Source: Bradyrhizobium sp.
Lineage (GTDB): Bacteria; Pseudomonadota; Alphaproteobacteria; Rhizobiales; Xanthobacteraceae
Length of the DNA stretch: 64,000 bases
Assembly (NCBI GenBank): GCA_028290305.1
Contig: JAQGKC010000467.1
Location: forward strand, 1-64,000
Direction of reading: 5' to 3'
The notes under the pieces are model-generated. The model did not search any database, was not told the DNA's origin, and worked only from the letters and a program-made list of their open reading frames with translations. Positions 27,820-38,319 of this stretch are shown in pieces; positions within the stretch are counted from its first letter, which is position 1, and each line of letters opens with the position of its first letter. Made by a program: the position numbers and the translations under genes.

Positions 27820-29016
27820 TTAAGTATAGCCCGGTGCCAGCGCGAAGGTGCCGCTCTTGGCGGAGTTGGCCGCCGACATCACGATTTCGTCGGTCGGGTA
27901 ACCGTTATGCTGGGTCGGCGTAAACGTATAATCGCCGAAATAGCCCGGATATTTCGATAGCGAGTTCAAATAAGCGATGATGCCCACGCTATCGGTGGAT
28001 CCGCTGCTCTCGACGGCCTTGGCAAACAATTCGATCGCATCGATGCCGCCTGCGACCCACCAGAGCAGCGAGTCGTTGAGCGCGACCTTGGCCTTGGTCA
28101 GGCGATCGACCAGATCCTGGCTTTTCGCGGGCAATTTGCCCGATGCATCGTAGCTGCAGCTCTTGTAGCCGACGGCATACACTTTTTCCCAATTGGCAGG
28201 TTTCTCGATGAGACCCGCGATGTCACCCGACGCCAGCGACGGATGGCCGACGAACGAGACATCCCAGTTCATGGCCGCGCGGGTGTTGAACATCCGCGCT
28301 TCCATGTCGGTAGCGACGCTCCACACCACGATGACCTCGGCGCCGGCGTTCTTGGCGCGCAGCATGTCGGGTGTCATATCCGGCTGAGTCGCATCGATAT
28401 TGGCCTGATAGACCACCTCGGCGCCGTCCTTCTTGAACGCAGCCACCGACGCGCCGACCGCGGTGACGCCATAACCCGTGGTATCGCCGAATACCGCGAT
28501 CTTTTTTACCTTGAGGATATTGAGACAGTAGTTACGGACGGCATCGTCCCACTGGCTGTTGGACGGCGCCATGCGGAACGCGTTGGGAAACTTGGCCGGA
28601 TCGATCAGGCTTTCCACCACGCATGGATGGATATCCGGCATCTTGGCCCGCGCCATGATCGGCGTAGTGGCCAACGCCTCTCCTGAATTGAGTGGGCCCC
28701 AGATGCCGTGGACCTTGAGCTGGCTGATCATTTCCTGCGTGGCGTTCACGGCCTTGGTCGGATCGCCCTGGGTATCGCGGGTGATGACCTCGATCTTGCG
28801 GCCCTTGACGCCGCCGGCTGCGTTGATGGCGTCCACCGCGAAGACCACGCCGCGGTTGAAGCCGATGGTCGGCGCCGAGCTTGGACCGGTCATCGCGGCA
28901 AGGAAGCCGATCTTGATCGGCTCCGACTGGGCGATGGCCGGTTTTGGAAATGAAAATGTTGCAGCGCCCAGCGCGCCGGCAGTCCTCAACAAAACGTCGC
29001 GGCGTGAAACAGCCAT
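27820..29016 (-). CDS. ABC transporter substrate-binding protein (LivK/family 6 type), Tat-like signal
   Basis: This 398-residue binding protein opens MAVSRRDVLLRTAGALGAAT, a twin-arginine-like signal, with cleavage likely near PAIAQ. The mature part starts IKIGFLAAMTGPSSAPTIGF, typical of amino-acid/amide binders, and has INAAGGVKGRKIEVITRDTQ. ATG 29016 has GGGAGGA upstream and begins exactly at the signal, so I prefer it to the start at 29079. It is the first gene of the Liv-type operon. Confidence 0.92.
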   Translation of the reverse strand: MAVSRRDVLLRTAGALGAATFSFPKPAIAQSEPIKIGFLAAMTGPSSAPTIGFNRGVVFAVDAINAAGGVKGRKIEVITRDTQGDPTKAVNATQEMISQLKVHGIWGPLNSGEALATTPIMARAKMPDIHPCVVESLIDPAKFPNAFRMAPSNSQWDDAVRNYCLNILKVKKIAVFGDTTGYGVTAVGASVAAFKKDGAEVVYQANIDATQPDMTPDMLRAKNAGAEVIVVWSVATDMEARMFNTRAAMNWDVSFVGHPSLASGDIAGLIEKPANWEKVYAVGYKSCSYDASGKLPAKSQDLVDRLTKAKVALNDSLLWWVAGGIDAIELFAKAVESSGSTDSVGIIAYLNSLSKYPGYFGDYTFTPTQHNGYPTDEIVMSAANSAKSGTFALAPGYT

Positions 29017-29210
29017 GTATTCCTCCCGATTTATACTTTTCCGGCGTCCGTCGTTGCCGCGGGCGCTCGTTGCAGTCATTTTCGGCTCATGGCCGAAATT
29101 TGGTTTGCCGAGTCAAATTTGAGCCTGATGTGGACGCCTTGTCCAGAGCTTCCGGTCAGTCGGTGTGACATTGCGGGGAGGGCGCGCCGCAACGCGCCTG
29201 ATTCAGCACT

Positions 29211-30782
29211 TCAGCACGTCCCGCTACGCGGACCTGCCGGCGAAGCTGCCGACGATCGGGTTTTTGGCACGACCTCGGTGGCGGCGTCCACCGATCGCGA
29301 AGTCCGCTCGCCCCCTTTGCTATCGACCACACTTTGGTGAGTATCCGGCTCGGGCACTGTATTTCGTATTAAGGGCACTGAAAGTCGACAAATGAGACCC
29401 TCGGAGCGCCAGTCGAACTCGGCGCGTCCTCCGAGTTGCGATTCAATACTGGCTATCACGCTTCTCGTTCCGAATCCCCGTGATATCGGTTTCCGAATGA
29501 GAGGTCCGTCCCTCTCTTCCCATTCCAGCACGAGAGTGTCCGCCTGAATCTTCCATTTGATGGAGAGACGGCCCGACAATGTAGACAGGGCGCCGTATTT
29601 TGCCGAATTGGTCACAAGCTCGTGCAATGCCAAAGTCAGTGTCTGCGCCGTGGCGGGTTGCAACTGAACCTCTGTACCGTCGAACGCGACTTGATCGCCG
29701 GCGCAGTAGGGCGCGAGTTCTTCATCGATCAGCTTTCCTATTTCGGCGCCCTGCCAGCTCGACAATGCGAGGATCGTGTGTACGCGCGCGAGCGCGGTGA
29801 TCCGTCCTTCGACCGCCTGGGTGTAAGCTTTGATGTCTTCGCCGCGCGTCAATCGAACGATAGATTGCACGAGCGCCAACGCATTTTTTGCCCGGTGGTC
29901 GACTTCCCGGGCCAGCAAATTTTGTCGTTCTTCGGCATGTTTACGTTCCGTGATGTCTACGGTGACGCCGCTTACGCGCACGACACGACCATCCGCATCG
30001 ACGGTGGCGGCGGCGGTTCCGAAGCACCAGCGTACGTCGCCGTTTGGCCGGCTGATTCGAAACTCTGCTTCGTACGATTTCGCACCCTTGGCAAACTGGG
30101 CCAGCGCCTTCCGCAGTTCTTCAATATCTTCCGGGTGAACGAGCGGCTGGACATTGGCCAACGTCACTTCAAATGTTCGCGGATCAACTCCAAAAATCTG
30201 AAATTGCCCTTCGTCCCACAACCAGTCGCCACTGGCCCAGTCCCAATCCCAGGAACCCATTTTTCCCGCTGATATAGCCAGGCTGCGGCGCTGCTCACTT
30301 TCGAGCAGTCTGGCGTTCGATTCCTCTAATTCGACAGTGCGAGCGCGAACGCGATCTTCGAGTTCAACATTGAGACGTTCAAGTTGTCGCGTTTTGCGGT
30401 ACAATTCCGCGAATATTTTAACCTTGGCCCGTAGCACTTCAGGAATCACCGGTACCGGGACGTAGTCCACGGCTCCCATCTCGTAGCCGCGCAATCGATC
30501 CAGATCGCTGACTTGTATCGCCGAGATGAAGATCATCGCCGTTTTCTGAAAGCGGGGATGCTCCCGGATCATCGCGGCCAGCTCAAATCCATCCAGTTCG
30601 GGCATGCAGACGTCGACCAGAACCACCGCCACCTCGTTCTTGAGCAGGCATTCCAGCGCTTCACGGCCGGAAGCCGCGACGAGGAGATTTTCTCCCAGCT
30701 CCTTGAGAATAACCTCATAAGCCAGAAGCTTCGCCGGCTGATCGTCGACCAGAAGGATGTTGACTCGCTCGTGGTCTGCCAT
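29211..30782 (-). CDS. Receiver-PAS-HWE histidine kinase
   Basis: This 523-residue cytosolic signalling protein has an N-terminal receiver (VNILLVDDQPAKLLAYEVIL; phospho-Asp in VVLVDVCMPELDG). A coiled coil (residues ~140-175) and a PAS/PAC domain follow (GSWDWDWASGDWLWDEGQFQ; VSGVTVDITERKHAEER). An HWE kinase core closes it: H-box AREVDHRAKNALALVQSIV, N-box LALHELVTNSAKYGALS, GFGTRSVIASIESQLGG. ATG 30782 has AAGGGAAA upstream and overlaps the stop region of the giant kinase gene, so both probably form one operon and pathway. Confidence 0.92.
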   Translation of the reverse strand: MADHERVNILLVDDQPAKLLAYEVILKELGENLLVAASGREALECLLKNEVAVVLVDVCMPELDGFELAAMIREHPRFQKTAMIFISAIQVSDLDRLRGYEMGAVDYVPVPVIPEVLRAKVKIFAELYRKTRQLERLNVELEDRVRARTVELEESNARLLESEQRRSLAISAGKMGSWDWDWASGDWLWDEGQFQIFGVDPRTFEVTLANVQPLVHPEDIEELRKALAQFAKGAKSYEAEFRISRPNGDVRWCFGTAAATVDADGRVVRVSGVTVDITERKHAEERQNLLAREVDHRAKNALALVQSIVRLTRGEDIKAYTQAVEGRITALARVHTILALSSWQGAEIGKLIDEELAPYCAGDQVAFDGTEVQLQPATAQTLTLALHELVTNSAKYGALSTLSGRLSIKWKIQADTLVLEWEERDGPLIRKPISRGFGTRSVIASIESQLGGRAEFDWRSEGLICRLSVPLIRNTVPEPDTHQSVVDSKGGERTSRSVDAATEVVPKTRSSAASPAGPRSGTC

Positions 30783-30796
30783 TTTCCCTTGCCCGG

Positions 30797-33700
30797 TCAG
30801 CGATGCAGCCACATGCGTATTGCCAGAAGCAATTGCTCGGTGTTGACCGGCTTCGCCAGATAATCCGATGCACCGGCCTCAAGACACTTCTCCCGGTCGC
30901 CTTTCATGGCTTTCGCGGTCAAAGCAATAATTGGAAGTCGACGGAAAGTCGGATCTTCGCGGATCACGCCGATGGTCTGGTAGCCGTCCATCTGCGGCAT
31001 CATGATATCCATCAGAACGATCGCGATCTCCGGACTAGACTCGACGAGCGCGATAGCCTCCTCTCCCGTTGTAGCGGTAAGGACCTTCATGCCGCGGCGC
31101 TCCAGCACGCTGCTCAGTGCAAAGATATTTCGTGCGTCATCATCCACCAGCAACGCGGTTTGCCCGACAAGATCGTCATCCGAACTGTTGAGCTTCTCAA
31201 GCATGCGCTGCTTCTCGATTGGCAGCTCCGTGATCACACGATGCAGGAAGAGGGATGTCTCGTCGAGCAGACGCTCCGGCGATTCTACACCTTTTACCAC
31301 GATACTTCGAGCCATCGTGTGCAGTTCCGCATCTTCTTCGACCGAGAGTTCCCTGCCCGTAAACACCACGACGGGCACATTAGCCAGCGTATCGTCCTCG
31401 CGTATATGGTTGAGCACTTCAAAGCCCGTCATGTCGGGAAGCCGCAAGTCGAGCACGACGCAATCGTACGGCGTATCGCGGAGCGCGGACAGCGCGCCTG
31501 CGCCGGTCGCGGTAGTCACGATTTCGATGTCGCTATGGCCTAGAAGTTCCTTGATGCTCATCTGCTCTGCCGCGTTGTCTTCGACGAGCAGAAGCCTTTT
31601 GCGCCGGGGCCTTGCATACTCCTTGATCTGGGACAACGCCGCGCTGACGCCCTCAGGGGTCGTTGGCTTGCTTACGAACGCGAACGCACCTCGCGCGAGG
31701 GCGTGCTGGCGGTCTTCATCCAGCGTGACAATTTGGACCGGAATATGCCGCGTCAATGGATTGTGTTTGAGGTGGCTGAGGACGGTCCAGCCAAGCATGT
31801 CGGGCAGGAAAACGTCCAGTGAGACAGCCGTCGGCTGAAATTGCTTTGCCAAATCGAGGGCCTCGGAGCCGCGTGTTGCAACGAGGACCTTGAACCCTTT
31901 GTCGCGCGCCAAATCCACAAGCACTCGCGCATAGTGCAGATCGTCCTCGACGATCAGAAGAAGCGAATCGCCGGGCGCCAGATTCAGGCGATCGTCCGCA
32001 ACTTGTTCCAGCGCGCGCTCTTGTGCTGCGACTTGAAACACCGGGACCGACGCCAAGCCGCTGTATGGGGCCGGAGCGTTGATTCTCGGCGCTACGGTCG
32101 GCCCGGAATATCTCGTCGGCAAATAGAGTACGAAGGTGCTTCCCTTGCCCGGCGTACTGTGCAGGTTGATTTCCCCGCCCAACAAGCTCGCCAGTTCGCG
32201 GCTGATCGCAAGACCCAAGCCGGTGCCGCCATATTTGCGGCTTGTGCCCGCATCGGCCTGCTGGAAGGCCTCGAAGATAAGCTTCTGCTTTTCGAGTGGG
32301 ATGCCGATACCCGTATCGGACACTTCAAAGGAAACAACCCCGGGTGACTGGCTCAGGATCGGGTGATCGGCGCTCCATCCGCTTGCGACGGCTGCAACGC
32401 TTAGCCGAACGCCGCCATTTGCCGTGAACTTGAATGCGTTCGACAGAAGATTTTTCAGAACCTGCTGCAGCCGCTTGGAATCCGTGACGATGCTGCGGCC
32501 GAGACTGGGGTCGACATCGACGTTGAACGACAGTTGACGGTTCTCCGCTTCGTGCCGGAACGGGCGTCCGATGGTGTCAAGCAGGTTGGCCATCAGAAGC
32601 TCTTCCGCGTCCACAGTGACAGTGCCGGACTCGATCTTGGACAGATCCAGAATGTCGCTGATGAGGTTGAGCAGGTCGGTGCCGGCGCCATGGATGGTTC
32701 GGGCAAACTCCACCTGCTTGGACGATAGATTACCGTCCGCATTTTCCGTGAGCTGCTGGCCCAGAATCAGAATGCTGTTCAACGGCGTGCGTAGCTCGTG
32801 GGACATGTTGGCAAGGAATTCCGACTTGTACTTCGATGTCAGCGAAAGTTCGGTCGCCTTTTCCTCCAGTGCGCGGCGTGCCTGCTCGATTTCCTGGTTC
32901 TTGCGCTCGACCTCGACGTTGCGTTCGGCCAGTTGCTGAGCCTTTTGTTCGAGCTGTTCGTTGGTCTGCTGCAATTCCTTTTGTTGCGTCTGTAGTTCGC
33001 CCGCAAGCTGCTGCGATTGCTTCAGCAGCCCTTCCGTCTGCATCGTCGCTTCGATACTGTTGAGCACGATGCCGATGCTGTCGGTAAGCTGCTCGAGGAA
33101 AGTCATTTGGGAAGTCGTGAACGAGGAAATTGAACCAAGTTCAATGACGGCCTTTACCTGGCTTTCAAACAGTACGGGAAGGACGACCAGATTTTTCGGA
33201 GCGACACGCAAAAGCGCGGAATTTATCAGCGTCGCATCCGCTGGAATGTCGGAAAGCAGCCGCTGCCGTTTGTCCATCGCGGCTTGCCCGACCAGCCCCT
33301 CGCCAAATTGAACGATCTCTCTATGAGGATTGTTCCCGTCGTCGGCGTAGGCCGACAACAGGCGCAGTTGCGGATTCTCTTCATTCTCGACCTGATAGAT
33401 GACGCCCATGTGGGCATTTACCAGCGGCGTCAATTCAGTGAGCAGCAAACGACCGACGGTGGTCAGATCGCGCTGTCCCTGAAGCATGTTGGTAAATTTC
33501 GCAAGATTTGTCTTTAGCCAGTCTTGTTCTGTATTGACGTCGGTCGTGAGCTTCAGGTTGCCGATCATCGTGTTGATGTTGTCTTTGAGCTCCGCGACTT
33601 CGCCCCTGGCATCAACCTGGATCGAACGGGTCAGGTCACCCTTCGTCACCGCGGTCGCGACCTCCGCGATGGCGCGCACCTGAGATGTCAGATTGGCGGC

Positions 33701-36700
33701 GAGGAGGTTCACGTTTCCCGTCAGATCTTTCCAGGTGCCGGCCGCTCCCGGCACGTTGGCCTGGCCGCCGAGCCGGCCTTCCACGCCCACCTCGCGCGCC
33801 ACGCTCGTGACCTGATCGGCAAAAATCGCGAGCGTGTCCGTCATGTTATTGATGGTATCGGCGAGCGCCGCGACTTCACCCTTCGACTTCACCGTCAGGT
33901 TCTGCTTGAGGTCGCCGTTGGCTACCGCCGTCACCACCTTGACGATGCCGCGCACCTGTTCAGTCAGGTTGGCCGCCATGAAATTCACGGTGTCGGTCAA
34001 GTCTTTCCACGTCCCTGCGACCCCAGGAACCTGCGCTTGTCCTCCTAGCTTGCCTTCCGTACCGACTTCGCGAGCAACGCGCGTGACCTCGCCGGCGAAC
34101 GCGTTGAGCTGGTCCACCATGGTATTGATGGTGTTCTTGAGTTCGAGTATCTCGCCCTTCACTTCCTCCGTGATTTTGCGCGACAGGTCACCACGGGCGA
34201 CCGCGGTGGTGACTTCGGCGATGTTGCGTACCTGGGTGGTAAGGTTAGCCGCCAGCAGATTGACGTTGTCCGTAAGATCCTTCCAGGTGCCTCCGACGCC
34301 CGGCACCACCGCCTGGCCGCCCAGTCGACCTTCGGTACCGACCTCGCGTGCGACGCGGGTCACTTCTGCCGCAAATGAGCGAAGCTGCTCAACCATTGTA
34401 TTCAGGGTGTCCTTGAGCAGCAGGATTTCGCCGCGCACGTCAACCGTGATCTTCTTGGAGAGGTCGCCTCCGGCGATCGCGGTCGCCACCTCGGCGATGT
34501 TGCGAACCTGGGCAGTCAGGTTGGAAGCCATGAAGTTGACGTTGTCGGTGAGATCTTTCCAGGTGCCGGCGACCTCCGGCACTTCAGCCTGGCCGCCGAG
34601 CTTGCCTTCGGTGCCGACTTCGCGCGCCACGCGCGTCACCTCCGATGCGAAGGCGTTCAGCTGATCGACCATCGTATTGATGGTGTTCTTGAGCTCGAGA
34701 ATTTCACCTTTCACATCCACGGTGATTTTGCGCGACAGGTCGCCGCGCGCCACCGCCGTGGTGACTTCGGCGATGTTTCGAACCTGCGCGGTGAGGTTTC
34801 CCGCCATCGAATTCACGCTGTCGGTGAGATCCTTCCAGGTGCCGGCCACGCCGGGCACGTTGGCTTGACCGCCGAGACGGCCTTCGGTGCCGACTTCGCG
34901 CGCCACGCGCGTCACCTCGCCGGCGAAGCGGTTAAGCTGGTCGACCATCGTGTTGAGGGTTTCTTTGAGCTGAAGAATCTCGCCGCGTACGTCGACCGTA
35001 ATCTTGCGCGACAGGTCGCCTCCGGCGATGGCGGTGGCCACCTCGGCGATATTGCGCACTTGAGCCGTCAGGTTGCCTGCCATCGAATTGACGCTGTCGG
35101 TCAAGTCCTTCCAGGTGCCGGCGACGCCCGGCACCTCGGCTTGTCCGCCAAGCTTTCCGTCGGTGCCGACCTCGCGCGCCACGCGCGTCACTTCGCCGGC
35201 GAACGCGTTGAGCTGATCGACCATCGTGTTGAGCGTTTCTTTCAACTGTAGAATTTCGCCCGACACGTTGACCGTGATTTTCTTTGACAAATCCCCCTTT
35301 GCGACCGCCGTCGCGACCTCGGCGATGTTTCTGACCTGGCCTGTCAGGTTGCTCGCCATCGAGTTCACGCCGTCGGTCAAATCTTTCCAGGTTCCGGCGA
35401 CGCCGCGCACCAGCGCCTGTCCGCCCAGCTTTCCCTCGGTCCCCACCTCGCGCGCGACGCGCGTCACTTCGCCTGCGAATGCGTTAAGCTGGTCCACCAT
35501 CGTATTGATGGTGTCTTTCAGCTCCAGAATCTCGCCGCGTACATCCACCGTGATCTTCTTCGAAAGGTCGCCATTGGCGACGGCGGTCGTCACTTCGGCG
35601 ATGTTGCGAACCTGCGCGGTCAGGTTGCTCGCCATCGAGTTGACGCTCTCAGTGAGGTCTTTCCAGGTGCCAGCCACGCCGAGCACGTTAGCCTGGCCGC
35701 CCAGTCTCCCATCGGTACCGACTTCGCGCGCCACGCGCGTCACTTCGCCGGCGAACGCGTTGAGCTGATCGACCATCGTGTTGAGGGTTTCCTTGAGCTG
35801 GAGGATTTCGCCCGACACCGTGACCGTAATTTTCTTGGAAAGATCACCGCCCGCGATGGCGGTTGCGACGTCGGCGATATTGCGCACCTGGGCAGTCAGG
35901 TTGCTGGCCATGAAATTGACGTTGTCGGTGAGATCCTTCCATGTCCCTGCAACACCGGGGACCTGGGCCTGGCCGCCAAGCTTGCCTTCCGTTCCTACTT
36001 CGCGAGCGACACGCGTTACTTCTGAAGCGAAGGAGTTGAGCTGGTCCACCATCGTGTTGATGGTATCCTTCAGCTCCAGAATCTCGCCGCGCACATCGAC
36101 GGTGATTTTGCGCGAAAGATCCCCGCGCGCCACGGCGGTAGTGACGTTTGCAATGTTGCGTACCTGGTCGGTGAGGTTGCCGCACATTGCGTTCACGGAG
36201 TCGGTAAGGTCCTTCCAGGTGCCGGCGACGCCGGGGACGATCGCCTGGCCGCCGAGCTTGCCATCGGTGCCGACTTCACGGGCGACGCGGGTAACTTCGG
36301 AAGCGAAAGATCGAAGCTGGTCCACCATCGTGTTGATGGCTTCCTTCAATTGCAGAATCTCTCCGCGAACGTCCACCGTGATCTTCTTGGACAAGTCGCC
36401 ATTGGCAACCGCGATGGTTACTTCGGCGATGTTGCGAACCTGGCCTGTCAGGTTGTTGGCCATCGAATTCACGCTTTCGGTCAGGTCCTTCCAGACCCCC
36501 GTCACCTCTGGCACCTGCGCCTGCCCGCCCAGCTTACCCTCGGTTCCTACCTCGCGCGCGACGCGCGTCACCTCGGACGTGAACACGCTGAGCTGTTTGA
36601 TCATGGTGTTGACGATGTTGGCCGATTGCAGAAACTCGCCTCCCAAGGGACGGCCGTCGACGTCCAGCTGCACAGTCTGCAGAAGGTCGCCCTGCGCCAC

Positions 36701-37090
36701 CGCAGCGACGGCCCTGGTCACTTCACGCGTAGGCCAGAGCAAATCGTCGATCAGCGTATTGACGGAGCCTTCCATGTCGGCCCACGACCCCCTGGCAAGG
36801 CCAAATTTGACCCGTTGCCGGGTTTTTCCTTCTCGTCCGACAACCTGACCGACGCGCTCGAGCTGTTGTGCCATGCGCTGGTTCGTCGCCACGATCTCAT
36901 TAAACGTGTCGGCGATCTTGCCCTCGATGCCGAGATGATCACCGCTCATTCGTACCGAGAAGTCGCCGCCTCGCATTTCCTGGAGCACGTGCAGTAGCTC
37001 TTGCAAGGAGTTCGGCTTTCCATTCCCGTCGGGTGCCCCTCTCGATTTGCGACGAGAGATCGGTGGTGTGGCCGGTGCGAGATCGCTCAT
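30797..37090 (-). CDS. Giant HAMP-array hybrid histidine kinase with three receiver domains
   Basis: This ~2,097-residue protein is probably cytosolic, since no membrane helix is visible. Residues ~45-1185 are tandem HAMP units of about 92 residues; eleven contain a WKDLT core followed by VN-x-(M/L)-NL-(T) and [23 protein letters not shown] domain (~1207-1347), a long Gln/Glu coiled coil, HisKA with [13 protein letters not shown] (His ~1430) and HATPase_c ([23 protein letters not shown]) follow. Three receivers have phospho-Asp near 1757 (SLDVFLPDM), 1878 (VLDLRLPDM) and 2026 (LMDIMMPQM). The plan resembles fungal group III kinases. ATG 37090 has GGGGGAA upstream. It precedes a receiver-PAS-HWE kinase. 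Confidence 0.95.
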   Translation of the reverse strand: MSDLAPATPPISRRKSRGAPDGNGKPNSLQELLHVLQEMRGGDFSVRMSGDHLGIEGKIADTFNEIVATNQRMAQQLERVGQVVGREGKTRQRVKFGLARGSWADMEGSVNTLIDDLLWPTREVTRAVAAVAQGDLLQTVQLDVDGRPLGGEFLQSANIVNTMIKQLSVFTSEVTRVAREVGTEGKLGGQAQVPEVTGVWKDLTESVNSMANNLTGQVRNIAEVTIAVANGDLSKKITVDVRGEILQLKEAINTMVDQLRSFASEVTRVAREVGTDGKLGGQAIVPGVAGTWKDLTDSVNAMCGNLTDQVRNIANVTTAVARGDLSRKITVDVRGEILELKDTINTMVDQLNSFASEVTRVAREVGTEGKLGGQAQVPGVAGTWKDLTDNVNFMASNLTAQVRNIADVATAIAGGDLSKKITVTVSGEILQLKETLNTMVDQLNAFAGEVTRVAREVGTDGRLGGQANVLGVAGTWKDLTESVNSMASNLTAQVRNIAEVTTAVANGDLSKKITVDVRGEILELKDTINTMVDQLNAFAGEVTRVAREVGTEGKLGGQALVRGVAGTWKDLTDGVNSMASNLTGQVRNIAEVATAVAKGDLSKKITVNVSGEILQLKETLNTMVDQLNAFAGEVTRVAREVGTDGKLGGQAEVPGVAGTWKDLTDSVNSMAGNLTAQVRNIAEVATAIAGGDLSRKITVDVRGEILQLKETLNTMVDQLNRFAGEVTRVAREVGTEGRLGGQANVPGVAGTWKDLTDSVNSMAGNLTAQVRNIAEVTTAVARGDLSRKITVDVKGEILELKNTINTMVDQLNAFASEVTRVAREVGTEGKLGGQAEVPEVAGTWKDLTDNVNFMASNLTAQVRNIAEVATAIAGGDLSKKITVDVRGEILLLKDTLNTMVEQLRSFAAEVTRVAREVGTEGRLGGQAVVPGVGGTWKDLTDNVNLLAANLTTQVRNIAEVTTAVARGDLSRKITEEVKGEILELKNTINTMVDQLNAFAGEVTRVAREVGTEGKLGGQAQVPGVAGTWKDLTDTVNFMAANLTEQVRGIVKVVTAVANGDLKQNLTVKSKGEVAALADTINNMTDTLAIFADQVTSVAREVGVEGRLGGQANVPGAAGTWKDLTGNVNLLAANLTSQVRAIAEVATAVTKGDLTRSIQVDARGEVAELKDNINTMIGNLKLTTDVNTEQDWLKTNLAKFTNMLQGQRDLTTVGRLLLTELTPLVNAHMGVIYQVENEENPQLRLLSAYADDGNNPHREIVQFGEGLVGQAAMDKRQRLLSDIPADATLINSALLRVAPKNLVVLPVLFESQVKAVIELGSISSFTTSQMTFLEQLTDSIGIVLNSIEATMQTEGLLKQSQQLAGELQTQQKELQQTNEQLEQKAQQLAERNVEVERKNQEIEQARRALEEKATELSLTSKYKSEFLANMSHELRTPLNSILILGQQLTENADGNLSSKQVEFARTIHGAGTDLLNLISDILDLSKIESGTVTVDAEELLMANLLDTIGRPFRHEAENRQLSFNVDVDPSLGRSIVTDSKRLQQVLKNLLSNAFKFTANGGVRLSVAAVASGWSADHPILSQSPGVVSFEVSDTGIGIPLEKQKLIFEAFQQADAGTSRKYGGTGLGLAISRELASLLGGEINLHSTPGKGSTFVLYLPTRYSGPTVAPRINAPAPYSGLASVPVFQVAAQERALEQVADDRLNLAPGDSLLLIVEDDLHYARVLVDLARDKGFKVLVATRGSEALDLAKQFQPTAVSLDVFLPDMLGWTVLSHLKHNPLTRHIPVQIVTLDEDRQHALARGAFAFVSKPTTPEGVSAALSQIKEYARPRRKRLLLVEDNAAEQMSIKELLGHSDIEIVTTATGAGALSALRDTPYDCVVLDLRLPDMTGFEVLNHIREDDTLANVPVVVFTGRELSVEEDAELHTMARSIVVKGVESPERLLDETSLFLHRVITELPIEKQRMLEKLNSSDDDLVGQTALLVDDDARNIFALSSVLERRGMKVLTATTGEEAIALVESSPEIAIVLMDIMMPQMDGYQTIGVIREDPTFRRLPIIALTAKAMKGDREKCLEAGASDYLAKPVNTEQLLLAIRMWLHR
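33540..36780. repeat. Tandem ~276-bp coding repeats encoding the HAMP array
   Basis: The DNA encoding the HAMP domains is itself a tandem repeat with a period near 276 bases. The segments for TWKDLT and for [12 protein letters not shown] recur almost unchanged in eleven units; the units at either end diverge most. Such arrays can expand or contract by recombination and may be collapsed in short-read assemblies. Confidence 0.85.
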
Positions 37091-37351
37091 GATTCCCCCC
37101 AGGACGAAGTGCGCTCGAATCCGCGCGCAGGATTTCGGCAATGAAATCGGTGACACAACTCCAAATCAAGCAAGAATACTTCGGCAACAAAAGACATGCT
37201 CCGGAGGAAATTCAGGCCGGACAAACCAAGTTCCAAGACTGCAATTTGTTCCCGTAAATTGGTTGCCATAGCGGCAACGGGAACCCAGAAGCTACGAGGG
37301 AAGGGATGGGAGGGTACTCGCAGCGGCGTTCGGCGCGCTTCGAGTAGACGG

Positions 37352-37759
37352 CTAGATCGGCTCGTAGCTCTCGGACCCGCAATTGTCGTCGGCCTCGACG
37401 CGTTGCCGGTCGAGGATCACGCCATCTTCGATCGTGACGCGATAGGTCTGGGTCCCCAGCGGTTTGCCCATCGCCGACGTCAATTCGGCCCTGACGCAGG
37501 CCGTCCAGCCGGATCCGTGCAGGTCGCGGCGTGCCGGCGAAACCCGTACATCATGCGGGGCCGACGAGGCGATAAACACCGAATCGAGCTTTTCGCGAAC
37601 CAGGCGTCTGACATCGGGCGGTGCTTCGGGCGGCGGCGGCTCGGCTTCCTTGACTCGCATGAATTCCGGCACCGGTGAACGGCTGTCGGCAAAGCCGCAG
37701 CCGCCCAGCACGAACGCCGCGCTTGCCATCAACGCCGTATAAATAATGACCCGCCGCAT
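37352..37759 (-). CDS. Small lipoprotein, 135 residues, unknown function
   Basis: It has an N-terminal signal with lipobox (FVLGGCGFADSRSPVPEFMR), then a proline-rich linker (AEPPPPEAPPDV) and a compact domain with GWTACVRAELTSAMGKPLGT and DDNCGSES. Probably an envelope lipoprotein. The two cysteines in the domain could form a disulfide. No family recognised. Confidence 0.75.
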   Translation of the reverse strand: MRRVIIYTALMASAAFVLGGCGFADSRSPVPEFMRVKEAEPPPPEAPPDVRRLVREKLDSVFIASSAPHDVRVSPARRDLHGSGWTACVRAELTSAMGKPLGTQTYRVTIEDGVILDRQRVEADDNCGSESYEPI

Positions 37760-37948
37760 CCGCCGATGTTATCCCACGCCAGTCGAAGTTACCCGCGATC
37801 GCGGCCAATTCGCGGCTTTTAAGTTACTAACCATTGCTGTGATCGGCCGCGGAAGCGGTTATCGTGCCCTGCCAAACCGATCCGTTGTTTGCCATCTTTT
37901 GATTGCAAGGTAAGTACTGGGAATAGGGATGGCAGGGAGACATAGGCG

Positions 37949-38179
37949 ATGAAAACCTTAATAGTTGCGGCGGCGATGCTGGCGTTGATCGCGGTGCCCG
38001 CGCACGCCCAGATGGGTGGCAAGCGGCATCAAGGCGACGACAAGAAGACCGACACGCCGACAAAGAAGATCGACGAGAAGGCCTACAAGGCCGCACTCGA
38101 ACGAATACCCGATCCCAAGGAAAAATACGATCCATGGGGCGTCGCGCGGCCGGCGGAGCCTGCGAAAAAACCGAAGTAA
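37949..38179 (+). CDS. Small secreted DPWG-motif protein, 76 residues (paralogue 1)
   Basis: It has a signal peptide (MKTLIVAAAMLALIAVPAHAQ) and a charged, probably flexible mature chain with YKAALERIPDPKEKYDPWGV. A second protein in this window (51074-51346) shares signal, length class and the same YxxxLxxIPD-x-K-DPWG motif. The function is unknown; small exported proteins of this shape are common in Bradyrhizobium. Confidence 0.78.
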   Translation: MKTLIVAAAMLALIAVPAHAQMGGKRHQGDDKKTDTPTKKIDEKAYKAALERIPDPKEKYDPWGVARPAEPAKKPK

Positions 38180-38319
38180 TTGCCCCCGAGCCTTCGAGAC
38201 CCCATCTGCGATAGTATCACTGGTGCATCCGGCACCTTCGCTTTAGGTGCCGCGCGGGCTTGAACCGCTTCACGAATATCGCGACCAACGTACTGACCGT
38301 ATTGCAGGGGGGTGACCTC

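Noticed and set aside
33540..36780. CRISPR-like array
   Set aside because: The period is near 276 bases, and the repeats encode HAMP domains in one continuous frame; there are no short repeats with unique spacers and no cas genes.
33834..36848. Long plus-strand frames opposite the HAMP array
   Set aside because: They mirror the repeated minus-strand codons and have serine/arginine-rich repetitive composition without any family signature; they are antisense shadows of the kinase gene.
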